Below, one piece after another: positions 52,302 to 60,349 of a DNA stretch of 64,000 bases. This DNA is from Robertmurraya sp047302285 (GTDB taxonomy: Bacteria > Bacillota > Bacilli > Bacillales > Cytobacillaceae), in the NCBI RefSeq assembly GCF_047302285.1, contig NZ_CP154845.1, forward strand, positions 806,001-870,000. Direction: 5' to 3'. The stretch's first letter is position 1. Every line of letters starts with the position of its first letter. The notes under the pieces were generated by a model. That model ran no database searches, had not been told where the DNA came from, and was given only the letters and a program-made list of their open reading frames with translations. A program made the position numbers and the translations under genes.

Positions 52302-53030
52302 ATGAAATATGCTGGGGAGGTCTATACAGAAATCAATCGCCCAGATTCTTCATTAATCGAACAACTAAAAGGATTAGGAGTTTCTACAATTTATGAAGTA
52401 TTGGGAAAAGAAATGCTCCTCGACCGCTCTATCAGACCTGTTGATCAAGGGAAGACAATAGCGGGACCTGCTGTAATTGCGGTAAATACACCTGGGGATT
52501 ATTTAACGATGCATTATGGACTATCATTGACCCAACCAGGTGATGTATTTGTTATCACATTTACAGACTCACCAACTTTTAATGCAGTATGGGGTGGGCT
52601 TGCGACTTGGTCCGGTGTAGGAAGAGGACTTGCTGGTGTTATAACAGATGGAGGTGTTCGTGACATAAAAGAAATAAAAGAATATCATTTTCCAGTTTGG
52701 TCACAAGCCATCTCAGCTGAAAGAAGCACGAGAGAACGAATAGGTGGGGTCAATATTCCAGCTGTATGTGGTGGAGTGTTGATTTATCCAGGCGATATAA
52801 TTGTCGCTGATGATGATGGTGTAGTAGTTGTTCCAATTGAAGCCGCCGAAGCAGTTGTGGCACGTGGAATGGAGCGAGAACGAATAGAAGCCGAAATGAA
52901 GGATTTATTACTAGGAGGAAAAACACCTTTTGAATTATTTAACATGAGTGAAGCCTTTGATGAAAACTCACCAAATATAATAGAAGGAAAATATTTCGGA
53001 AAACGGGGTGATAACAATGACAATCGTTGA
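52302..53030 (+). CDS. RraA-like 4-hydroxy-4-methyl-2-oxoglutarate aldolase/oxaloacetate decarboxylase
   Basis: The 242-residue protein is of the RraA/HMG-aldolase fold. PGDVFVITF, GVITDGGVRDIKEI (the GGxRD motif for substrate and metal) and GDIIVADDDGVVVVP (second conserved aspartates) are present. Enzymes with this motif cleave 4-hydroxy-2-oxo acids to pyruvate or decarboxylate oxaloacetate. It overlaps the next gene by about 14 bp, so it works with an LDH2-type dehydrogenase that could supply its 2-oxo substrate. Confidence 0.88.
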   Translation: MKYAGEVYTEINRPDSSLIEQLKGLGVSTIYEVLGKEMLLDRSIRPVDQGKTIAGPAVIAVNTPGDYLTMHYGLSLTQPGDVFVITFTDSPTFNAVWGGLATWSGVGRGLAGVITDGGVRDIKEIKEYHFPVWSQAISAERSTRERIGGVNIPAVCGGVLIYPGDIIVADDDGVVVVPIEAAEAVVARGMERERIEAEMKDLLLGGKTPFELFNMSEAFDENSPNIIEGKYFGKRGDNNDNR

Positions 53031-54114
53031 TGTAGCAAGCCTTCGTACCTTTACAGAAGACGTCTTAAAAAAAGTAGGCTTAAATGAAAAAAATGTGGCT
53101 TTAATTAGTGATGTGCTCGTGGATGCAGACCTGCGAGGTGTCCATTCTCATGGAGTTCAAAATTTACCACGTTGGGCTAGGGGATTTTTAAATGGACATC
53201 TAAAAAAGGAGCCAATATTTGAAGAAGTACCTGACAATGGTCCAATGACAGCGATTGATGGTCAAGGGACTCTCGGTGTCATTGCCTCTAATTTTGCAAT
53301 GGATTTGGCGATTGAACGTGCCAAAAAATATGGGATTGGGATAGTTGGAGTGAAAAATAGTAGTCACTTCGGTCCAGCTGCCTACTATACGATGAAAGCT
53401 TTGGAACATAATCAAATTGGCTATTGTACCACGAATGGTCCGGCTGTCATGGCTCCATGGGGTGGGAAAGAGGCGCTTCTTAGTAATAATCCTTTTTCCT
53501 ATGCGATTCCTGCAGGTGAGGAAGCTCCGATTGTCTTAGATATGGCTTGCAGTGTTTCTGCTAGAGGAAGAATTAGAATGATGGCAAGGGAAAATGAAAC
53601 ATTACCAGAAGGATGGGCGATTACAAAAGATGGTGAGCCAACAACCGATCCGAGGGAAGCGGTGGAAGGAACTGTCCTTCCATTTGGAGGCTATAAAGGT
53701 TATGGGATAGCTGTTATTAATGAAATTCTTTCAGCTGCATTAACTGGGGCATTGTTCTCCTTTGAAGTAGGAGGTATTTCGAAAGGACCAGCTGAGTCAG
53801 AGCTCCAAAAGCATGAGCAAGCAGCATGGGGATGTGGTCATGTCTTTGCGGCAATCGATATAAATCGCTTTGGTCATGGAGAATCTTTTCAAAATCGAGT
53901 TGCATACTTAAGTAAAACGTTAAAACAATCCCCTACAGCCAAAGGGGTGGAACGAATCTATCTACCAGGTGAAATGGAATATGAATTAAAACAAGAACGA
54001 GAGAAAAATGGAATTCCATTACCGACAAGTACAATCGAACTTGTCAATTCTTTCGCAGAAGAGGAAATAGGAATTGCTTCTCTAGTAGATTACTTGGATG
54101 AGAAAAAATTTTAG
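53017..54114 (+). CDS. Malate/L-lactate dehydrogenase family (LDH2/YlbC/ComC type)
   Basis: The NAD(P)-dependent oxidoreductase of 365 residues belongs to the LDH2 fold. The signature RGVHSHGVQNLPRWARGF contains the catalytic His region. GIGIVGVKNSSHFGPAAYYT, GYCTTNGPAVMAPWGGKEAL, LDMACSVSARGRIRM and FGGYKGYGIAVINEIL follow the family order. It oxidises a 2-hydroxy acid or reduces a 2-oxo acid. ATG 53017 has GGGGTG upstream; GTG 53008 in frame is an alternative. It is coupled to the aldolase-like gene. Confidence 0.9.
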   Translation: MTIVDVASLRTFTEDVLKKVGLNEKNVALISDVLVDADLRGVHSHGVQNLPRWARGFLNGHLKKEPIFEEVPDNGPMTAIDGQGTLGVIASNFAMDLAIERAKKYGIGIVGVKNSSHFGPAAYYTMKALEHNQIGYCTTNGPAVMAPWGGKEALLSNNPFSYAIPAGEEAPIVLDMACSVSARGRIRMMARENETLPEGWAITKDGEPTTDPREAVEGTVLPFGGYKGYGIAVINEILSAALTGALFSFEVGGISKGPAESELQKHEQAAWGCGHVFAAIDINRFGHGESFQNRVAYLSKTLKQSPTAKGVERIYLPGEMEYELKQEREKNGIPLPTSTIELVNSFAEEEIGIASLVDYLDEKKF

Positions 54115-54132
54115 AAGAATAGGAGAGATACT

Positions 54133-55455
54133 ATGATTACAAAAGAATTAGTCAACCGCATTTATAATACGACTTACGAAGACATTCCTGAAAGCGTTAT
54201 CGAACATGCAAAAAAGAGTCTATTAAATTGGTTAGGCGTAACAGTAGGAGCAATCCATCATGAAACGATTGATATTTTACTTGATGTTACGAATGAGCTG
54301 TCGACTTCAGAACAAGCTTCCATATTAGGAAGGAATGTGAAAACGGACTTATTATCTGCCGTCTTAATTAATGGAACCTCCTCTCATATTTTTGATTTTG
54401 ATGATACCCATTTAGACACGATCCACCATCCAAGTGGACCTGTTGCCCCTGTTATTTTTGCACTTGGAGAAAAGTATTCATTTTCAACGAAAGAACTTCT
54501 ACATGCGTTTATTTTAGGCTGTGAAGTAGAACTTCGAATAAGTAACGCTGTCTACCCTTCTCATTATCAACACGGTTACCACATAACTCCAAGTACTGGA
54601 GTGTTTGGTGCGTCTGTAGCAGCTGGATTATTATTAAAATTGGATGAAGAGCAATTGGCCATGGCTATGGGGCTAGCTGGTACTCAAAGCTTTGGTCTCC
54701 GTGAAATGTTCGGCACAATGACGAAGCCTTTTCATCCAGGAAAGGCTGCCCAAAATGGTTTACTGGCAGCATTATTGGTGGAAAAAGGGTTTACAAGCTC
54801 AACCCAAGTGTTAGAAGCTAAACGGGGATTTTTTAACGTCTATAGTCCAGAACATAATGAAAATAAAGTACTTGAAGATTTTAGGGAAGTTTGGGAGTTG
54901 GAGAAGAATGCCTTTAAGCCATATGCTTGTGGGATAGTTCTACATCCTTCCATTGATGCATGTATTCAATTAAGTGAATTCGCACTACCTGAGGAAGTTG
55001 ATGAAATCGTTCTTCAAGTAAATCCATATGTATTAGAATTAACAGGGAAAAAAGAGCCGAAAACAGGTCTTGAAGGGAAGTTTAGTATTTATCATACAGG
55101 GACCATTGCCTTTTTAGAAAAGGATGCTGCTGAAGATCAATACCAAAATGAAAAAGTGCTTGCTCCTGAAACGGTTGCCTTTAGGGAAAAAATAAAACCA
55201 GAAGCAGATGAAAAAGTAGATAAGGACAAAGTAGTGGCTACTTTAGTGAAGAAGGACGGTACAAGACATGAGATCTATATTGAACATGCTACCGGAAGTA
55301 TTGAGAACCCGATGACGAAAGAGATGTTAGAGCGGAAGTTTACGAAACTTTGTAAAGCTACGTTAACCTCCGAGCAAATCGCTCAAATAATAGAAGCGTT
55401 AGAGCGTTTTGAACAATTGGAGTCAATTGAGGATGTTATAAAACTATTAAAATAA
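54133..55455 (+). CDS. MmgE/PrpD family protein (first copy)
   Basis: The 440-residue protein shows the 2-methylcitrate-dehydratase fold: KSLLNWLGVTVGA, LINGTSSHIFDFDDTHLDTI with the family Asp/His, HPSGPVAPVIFALGE, HITPSTGVFGASVAAGLLLK and KPFHPGKAAQNGLLAALL. Members dehydrate methylcitrate or decarboxylate cis-aconitate to itaconate; without experiments the reaction is open. It starts 18 bp after the LDH2 gene and ends the operon. A second, different member begins at 63383. Confidence 0.9.
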   Translation: MITKELVNRIYNTTYEDIPESVIEHAKKSLLNWLGVTVGAIHHETIDILLDVTNELSTSEQASILGRNVKTDLLSAVLINGTSSHIFDFDDTHLDTIHHPSGPVAPVIFALGEKYSFSTKELLHAFILGCEVELRISNAVYPSHYQHGYHITPSTGVFGASVAAGLLLKLDEEQLAMAMGLAGTQSFGLREMFGTMTKPFHPGKAAQNGLLAALLVEKGFTSSTQVLEAKRGFFNVYSPEHNENKVLEDFREVWELEKNAFKPYACGIVLHPSIDACIQLSEFALPEEVDEIVLQVNPYVLELTGKKEPKTGLEGKFSIYHTGTIAFLEKDAAEDQYQNEKVLAPETVAFREKIKPEADEKVDKDKVVATLVKKDGTRHEIYIEHATGSIENPMTKEMLERKFTKLCKATLTSEQIAQIIEALERFEQLESIEDVIKLLK

Positions 55456-55471
55456 GGTAGTGAGAGTGAAG

Positions 55472-55510
55472 AAAAGGCATTGAGTGCATGAAACTCGATG
55501 CCTTTTTTGT
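55472..55510 (+). terminator. Rho-independent terminator
   Basis: AAAGGCATTGAGT pairs with ACTCGATGCCTTT and is followed by TTTTG, 18 bp after the PrpD-like gene. Confidence 0.88.
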
Positions 55511-55511
55511 A

Positions 55512-55945
55512 AGTATATGAGTGATAGTTGAGTGGTTTCAAAGGGAAAGTATGTTAATGAGAGGCTCATGAAACAAAAGTAGGGTCAGTTTAAGAGGAAA
55601 GTATGTCACATTAGGGACTCATGAAACAGAAGATACTCCGTTTTAAGAGGAAAGTATGTAACATGAAGGGCTCATGAAACAGAAGCTGCTCTGTTTTATG
55701 GGGAAAGTGTGTCACATGAAAGGTTCATGAAACAGAAGCTGCTCCGTTTTAAGAGGAAAGTATGTCACATGGAGGTCTCATGAAACAGAAGATACTCCGT
55801 TTTAAGGAAAAAGTATGTCACATGAGATGCTCATGAAACAAAAGATACTCCGTTTTAAGAAGAAAGTATGTAACATGAGAGGTTCATGAAACAAAAGATA
55901 CACCATTTTAAGTAGAAAGTATGTCACATGAAAGTTTCATAAGAG
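55512..55945. repeat. Tandem array of 53-bp repeats, seven units plus a degenerate one
   Basis: The start of the repeat (CTCATGAAAC or TTCATGAAAC) recurs at 55565, 55618, 55671, 55724, 55777, 55830, 55883 and 55936, exactly 53 bp apart each time. A degenerate unit precedes 55565. Each unit contains AGGAAAGTATGTCACATGA or a close variant. The period is not a multiple of three and there are stops in all frames, so it is not protein repeat. Arms such as CATGAG...CTCATG at unit junctions can pair. Confidence 0.9.
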
Positions 55946-55989
55946 TTGGATTTGCCCCAAAAAAATCAAAATCAAAATCAAAGAAAATA

Positions 55990-56032
55990 AAAGCTATAGC
56001 TAAACTCTGTAAAATGAGTTAGCTATAGCTTG
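55990..56032 (-). terminator. Terminator of dctP
   Basis: AAGCTATAGCTAA(A)CTC pairs with GAGTTAGCTATAGCTT. On the minus strand it is followed by TTTTATTTTC. Confidence 0.8.
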
Positions 56033-56063
56033 AAACTAGGCAATGGTTTAGAGAATGTTTTTG

Positions 56064-56077
56064 TGTTTGCGCTTACA
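56064..56077. promoter_or_regulatory. cre-like sequence just after dctP
   Basis: TGTTTGCGCTTACA matches the CcpA cre consensus with one mismatch (minus strand TGTAAGCGCAAACA). It lies 6 bp past the dctP stop codon, so it may be accidental or act as a roadblock. Confidence 0.35.
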
Positions 56078-56082
56078 ATCAG

Positions 56083-57135
56083 TTAGTTCCCATTCCCAAA
56101 TTCTTCATTTGCAGCACGTACTGCTTCATAAATATCAGTACCAATGGCTTCTTCGAATTCATCATAAACTGGCTGTAATGCATCGCGGAATGCTTGAACT
56201 TGTTCAGGTGTTAATTCTGTGATTTCGGTTAAACCACGCTCTTTAATGATTTCATAACCTTCGTCATTTAATGCTTTTGCTTCTTCACGTGCAACCTTTG
56301 TACCTGCGTCAACTCCAGCTTCTACAATTGCTTTTGTTTCAGCGTTTAGACCATCCCAGAATTTTGTGTTTGTGAAAATAGCATAGTCTACACGAGTGTG
56401 ATTTAGAACTGTCATATATTGTTGAACTTCATCAAACTTTTTCGATTCAATATTACTAAATGTATTTTCTTGCCCTTCTACAACCCCTTGGTCAAGAGCT
56501 GTGTACAATTCGCCAAATGGAATTGATTCTGAACCAGCACCGAGTAGTCCGTAAAGAGCTTCAAGTACTTGCCCACCTTGTGTACGGAATTTCAATCCAT
56601 TGAAATCATCAGGTGAAGCAATGGCACGCTCATCATTAGTGATATGTTTACCACCATTTGGCCACATCTTTAAACCCATGACGCCGTCACCCTCTAAGCT
56701 ACTTAAAATCTCTTGTCCTTTTTCTCCATCCCAGAAAGCGATTGCAGCTTCATCGTTATCAAATGCGAAGGGAAGAGATGGTACGTTAAATTGTGGGTTA
56801 TTTCCAACAAACTTCGATAAGTCAGGAGCAATAAATTGAACGTTGTTGGCCACTAAGTTTTGATATTCATCCTGATCACCAAATAATGAACTGTTTGGAT
56901 AGATTTCTACCTTTATTTTTCCATCTGACTCACTTTCGATGTACTCCTTCATGGCAATGGCACCTTTGCCTTTTGGCGTGTTCTCAGCTACTACGTGTGA
57001 AAATTTAATTGTGATTTCTTGGATACCATCACTGTCCCCGTCCGCTTCACCAGTTGCCTCGTCGTTTCCACAGGCAGCTAATAAAAGGGTAAATGCTAAA
57101 AAGAGAATACTTAATAGTTTTTTATTAAATTTCAT
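56083..57135 (-). CDS. dctP: TRAP transporter solute-binding lipoprotein (DctP family)
   Basis: The 350-residue lipoprotein (lipobox LLLAAC) has the DctP fold: IKFSHVVAENTPKGKGAIAM at the start of the mature domain, the helix-rich centre, and FNGLKFRTQGGQVLEALYGL with the conserved Arg that binds a carboxylate. IPFGELYTALDQGVVEGQEN follows. It captures an organic acid outside and passes it to DctQM, encoded divergently. GGGGGAAGG precedes the ATG. A TGGATAC motif and a cre-like palindrome lie upstream. Confidence 0.94.
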   Translation of the reverse strand: MKFNKKLLSILFLAFTLLLAACGNDEATGEADGDSDGIQEITIKFSHVVAENTPKGKGAIAMKEYIESESDGKIKVEIYPNSSLFGDQDEYQNLVANNVQFIAPDLSKFVGNNPQFNVPSLPFAFDNDEAAIAFWDGEKGQEILSSLEGDGVMGLKMWPNGGKHITNDERAIASPDDFNGLKFRTQGGQVLEALYGLLGAGSESIPFGELYTALDQGVVEGQENTFSNIESKKFDEVQQYMTVLNHTRVDYAIFTNTKFWDGLNAETKAIVEAGVDAGTKVAREEAKALNDEGYEIIKERGLTEITELTPEQVQAFRDALQPVYDEFEEAIGTDIYEAVRAANEEFGNGN

Positions 57136-57234
57136 TTTCCTTCCCCCTTAGGTAATCATACTTAAGATAAAAGAAGCTTATTCGTATAATTTTAAGGAAA
57201 CACCTCCTTAATCTTATAATCTTAAATTTCTAGG

Positions 57235-57248
57235 TGTAAGGGCTTACA
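57235..57248. promoter_or_regulatory. cre-like palindrome upstream of dctP
   Basis: TGTAAGGGCTTACA is a perfect palindrome that differs from a typical cre at one central base. Its position 100 bp before dctP fits CcpA control of an organic-acid transporter. Confidence 0.4.
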
Positions 57249-57262
57249 TTTATGATGGTATT

Positions 57263-57270
57263 TTGGATAC
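57263..57270 (+). promoter_or_regulatory. TGGATAC motif, candidate GntR operator (3)
   Basis: TTTTGGATACAATTTT upstream of dctP. Confidence 0.45.
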
Positions 57271-57395
57271 AATTTTCTTTTTTAAGATACCATATGTTTT
57301 TGTGAGTGTAAATATATTTTCTGAAATATTTGGTAATTTTAAATTTTCAGTCTTGTTGAATAAAGAGAATTATATTATGATATTTAAAAGAAATA

Positions 57396-57403
57396 GTATC
57401 CAA
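57396..57403 (-). promoter_or_regulatory. TGGATAC motif, candidate GntR operator (4)
   Basis: GTATCCAA on the plus strand, TTGGATAC on the minus strand, 140 bp before dctQ. Confidence 0.45.
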
Positions 57404-57542
57404 TATACAAAATGACAAGGAGGTGTTGGAAATTCATTTTTTTACACAGTCACTCGATGTGTCCCATTTCTTATGGAACTTCGAGTCTAGTGTCATATCA
57501 TTCAAATTTATTACTTTTTTTTAAGATAGATAGAGGAGGGAA

Positions 57543-58034
57543 ATGATGAAAATACTTTATAAGATTGAGAACTTTGTTGCGATTGTTTTCTTTTTGTTTG
57601 GGATTTCTATTAGTCTTTATTCAGTTTACTCTCGTTACATTATGGGAGTATCGCAAAGCTGGGCAACTGAGATTTTTACGATGATGTTAGTGTGGGCTAT
57701 ATTTGTTGGCTTTGCTACAGCTCTAAGAGACGATAAACATGTAACGATTGATATTTTGTATGATCGCATGGGAGAAAAGATGAAGAAGGTTAGTGAAATT
57801 GTTACCCTTATAATTGGAACCGCTTTCAGCTTCTTCCTAGTGTGGACAGGAATGAATATGGTGATGACGGCATATGAACAAGGAATCAAAACCATTGATG
57901 TTGGTTTTCCAATCTGGATTAACTACTTGATTATGCCCATTACTGGGATATTGCTGTTCATTCATTTTGTGGCAAAAATCTATTATTCTTTCAAAGGAAT
58001 CACTCCTGAAACGGGATATGAGGAGGAGTCTTAA
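57543..58034 (+). CDS. dctQ: TRAP transporter small membrane subunit (DctQ family)
   Basis: The 163-residue protein has four helices and the DctQ pattern: AIVFFLFGISISLYSVYSRY, SWATEIFTMMLVWAIFVGFA, RDDKHVTIDILYDRM and WINYLIMPITGILL. It joins DctM in the membrane and is needed for transport. ATG 57543 (or 57546) has GGAGGG upstream. Its stop overlaps the dctM start as TAATG. Confidence 0.93.
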   Translation: MMKILYKIENFVAIVFFLFGISISLYSVYSRYIMGVSQSWATEIFTMMLVWAIFVGFATALRDDKHVTIDILYDRMGEKMKKVSEIVTLIIGTAFSFFLVWTGMNMVMTAYEQGIKTIDVGFPIWINYLIMPITGILLFIHFVAKIYYSFKGITPETGYEEES

Positions 58035-59299
58035 TGGAAACGATCATTTTACTTATCTTATTATTTGGTCTTGCCTTTTTACGTGTTCCCATCGCCATTA
58101 GTTTAGGAGTGTCTAGTGTAGTTGCACTTTGGATGGTTGACTTCTCCATTGATACGGTCATCCAAAAGATGTTTACAGGAGTGAATAGTACAACATTGAT
58201 GGCTATTCCCGGTTTTGTTTTTGCAGGATTGATCATGGCCAAAGGTGGAATCTCGAAATATTTAATTAATTGTATAAAGGCTTGGATTGGTCATACTCGA
58301 GGAGGATTAGCGGTTGTAACAATCGTGACTTGTATGATTTTTGCGGCTATATCAGGTTCAAGTCCGGCTACAGCAGCAGCTATTGGAGCGATTATGATTC
58401 CGATGATGATTGAAGCTGGTTATGATAAGAGATATGCAATGGGATTAGTCGCCGCAGCTGGTACGTTAGGAATCTTAATTCCCCCTTCTATTCCACTTAT
58501 TTTGTATGGATCTGTTGCTGAACAATCTACCGGAAAACTTTTTACAGCAGGGATCGTTCCAGGTCTAATATTAGGTGGAGTTTTAATCTTAAGTGCAATA
58601 TTAATGGCCTATCGAAAGGGATATGGCGGGATGGAGAAAGTTCCGTTAGCAGATAGATGGCGTCCTACTGTAAAGGCAATCTGGGGACTTATCATGCCGG
58701 TTGCGATTCTTTGGAGTATTTATGAAGGTGTCGTAACACCAACTGAAGCTTCTTTTGTTGCCGTTTTATATGCCATTATTGTCTCTACATTTATTTATCG
58801 AGAAATGAGCTGGAAAAAGTTCAAATTTATTACGCTAGACTCGATTAATACCACTTCTATGATCTTCTTAATTATCGCATCAGCACTCGTATTTGGAATG
58901 TTCTTAACGACAGAACAAGTTCCGCAAACATTTGCCCAATGGGTGAGTGATAGTGGGTTAAATAAATGGACATTTTTAATTATCGTGAACATTCTCTTCT
59001 TTGTTTTAGGAATGTTCTTAGAGCCTACAGCGATTATTTTAATCACTTTACCAATCTTCTTGCCGATATTAGGCGCGTTAGATATTAATGTATACCACTT
59101 CGCAATTATTATGGTTATCAACATGGAACTTGGGATGATTACCCCTCCAGTTGGTCTGAACTTATTTGTGGTCAGTGGAATTATGAAGGAAAAAGTGGAA
59201 AGTGTCATCCGGGGTGTTTTACCATTTTTCGGGTTATTCATTCTCGTCCTAATTATTGTGATGGTGTTCCCACAAATTGCCCTATTTCTTATTGAATAG
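58034..59299 (+). CDS. dctM: TRAP transporter large permease subunit (DctM family)
   Basis: The 421-residue permease has about 12 helices. The family motifs are AIPGFVFAGLIMAKGGISKY, FAAISGSSPATAAAIGAIMI, AAAGTLGILIPPSIPLILYG, FLEPTAIILITLPIFLPILG and ELGMITPPVGLNLFVVSGIM. It drives sodium-coupled uptake of the acid delivered by DctP. It is followed 17 bp later by the CitE-like lyase gene, which links transport to metabolism. Confidence 0.95.
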   Translation: METIILLILLFGLAFLRVPIAISLGVSSVVALWMVDFSIDTVIQKMFTGVNSTTLMAIPGFVFAGLIMAKGGISKYLINCIKAWIGHTRGGLAVVTIVTCMIFAAISGSSPATAAAIGAIMIPMMIEAGYDKRYAMGLVAAAGTLGILIPPSIPLILYGSVAEQSTGKLFTAGIVPGLILGGVLILSAILMAYRKGYGGMEKVPLADRWRPTVKAIWGLIMPVAILWSIYEGVVTPTEASFVAVLYAIIVSTFIYREMSWKKFKFITLDSINTTSMIFLIIASALVFGMFLTTEQVPQTFAQWVSDSGLNKWTFLIIVNILFFVLGMFLEPTAIILITLPIFLPILGALDINVYHFAIIMVINMELGMITPPVGLNLFVVSGIMKEKVESVIRGVLPFFGLFILVLIIVMVFPQIALFLIE

Positions 59300-59316
59300 T
59301 ACTGGAGGAAATGAGA

Positions 59317-60147
59317 ATGGATCGTTCCTATTTATTTGTACCTGCCACACAACCTGAACGAATTAAGAAAGCGTTGGCAAGTGATGCAGATGCCATCATC
59401 ATTGATTTGGAAGACGCTGTAGCCGTATCTGAAAAAGAGAAGGCAAGAGATCATGTGATGAAAGCGTTACATGAAGTGGGCGAACCTTCGAAAGCCATTT
59501 ATGTAAGAATCAATGATCTGTTGACTGCTTTTTGGAGAGATGATGTTTCCCTCTTGAAGGAATATCCTTTTGCAGGGATTGTATTACCAAAAACGAACTC
59601 TGAAGAGAATATAGCAGAAATTGAGAACTACGTACCTGAAAATCAACATATCATTCCTTTACTGGAGACTGCACAAGGGGTTTTGTCTGTAAAAAATATC
59701 GCCGGTTCATCTACTAGAATTAAGCGATTGGCATTTGGTGCGATTGATTATTCTCTTGAACTAGGAATCAATCTTTCTACTAATCAAGAAGAGTTGATTT
59801 ATCCAAGGTCAATGATTGCCATCTCATCTAAGGCCCATGGTTTACAGCCACCAATTGATACAGTTTATACGGAATTTAAAAATGATGCAGGTTTAATCCA
59901 TGAATCAAGTCTTGGGAAACAACATGGCTTCTACGCCAAACTATGCATACACCCTATTCAAACAACGATTGTGAATCAAATATTTGCTCCTACGAGTGAA
60001 GAAATACAAAGGGCAAACGAGCTTGTAATGGCTTTTGAAAAAGCGGAGATAGAAGGGTTAGCAGCGATACAAGTGAATGGGGAAATGGTGGATTATCCTG
60101 TTTATAAACAAGCGTTACAAGTGTTAGAAAGAGTTCGATTGAAGTAA
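59317..60147 (+). CDS. CitE-like CoA-ester lyase (HpcH/HpaI aldolase family)
   Basis: The 276-residue protein is of the citramalyl/malyl-CoA lyase type. DRSYLFVPATQPERIKKALA is the typical start. DAIIIDLEDAVAVSEKEKAR has the metal-binding acid residues, YVRINDLLTAFW the Arg that contacts the acyl group, LPKTNSEENI, and LLETAQGVLSVKNIA a further Glu. CIHPIQ ends the barrel. It would split a beta-hydroxyacyl-CoA formed after CoA transfer. ATG 59317 has better spacing from GGAGG than ATG 59311. Confidence 0.9.
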   Translation: MDRSYLFVPATQPERIKKALASDADAIIIDLEDAVAVSEKEKARDHVMKALHEVGEPSKAIYVRINDLLTAFWRDDVSLLKEYPFAGIVLPKTNSEENIAEIENYVPENQHIIPLLETAQGVLSVKNIAGSSTRIKRLAFGAIDYSLELGINLSTNQEELIYPRSMIAISSKAHGLQPPIDTVYTEFKNDAGLIHESSLGKQHGFYAKLCIHPIQTTIVNQIFAPTSEEIQRANELVMAFEKAEIEGLAAIQVNGEMVDYPVYKQALQVLERVRLK

Positions 60148-60154
60148 GAAGTTG

Positions 60155-60181
60155 CCCCGCTAGTATGAAGCGGGGTTTTTC
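60155..60181 (+). terminator. Strong rho-independent terminator
   Basis: CCCCGC pairs with GCGGGG and is followed by TTTTT, 8 bp after the lyase stop. Confidence 0.92.
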
Positions 60182-60283
60182 GCTTTGTATTCATTAATTT
60201 GCTTTAATGCTAATGAATTTTTCTCATTGGTTAAAAAATCAGAAAATAAATAAAAGTTAGCTAATTCATCTAGACAAAGAATT

Positions 60284-60296
60284 TTGGATACGATAT
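60284..60296 (+). promoter_or_regulatory. TGGATAC motif, candidate GntR operator (5)
   Basis: TTGGATACGATATCC, with GGATA and TATCC as inverted arms, 54 bp before the HMG-CoA-lyase-like gene. Confidence 0.5.
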
Positions 60297-60349
60297 CCTA
60301 TAGATGAAATAATCGTTTGATAATTCGGAAATTTCGAGGGAGGGGAAAT

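Larger units (their letters stand above)
57136..57542. promoter_or_regulatory. Divergent control region between dctP and dctQM
   Basis: The 407 bp hold no gene. They contain the cre-like palindrome TGTAAGGGCTTACA at 57235-57248, TTTTGGATACAA (57261) and AGTATCCAATATAC (57395), the last two being copies of the proposed GntR operator, one near each promoter. A short inverted repeat (TTAAGG...CCTTAA) lies at 57192-57211 in the dctP leader. Confidence 0.5.

Noticed and set aside
55512..55945. CRISPR array
   Set aside because: The whole 53-bp unit is repeated without unique spacers, and no cas genes are present.
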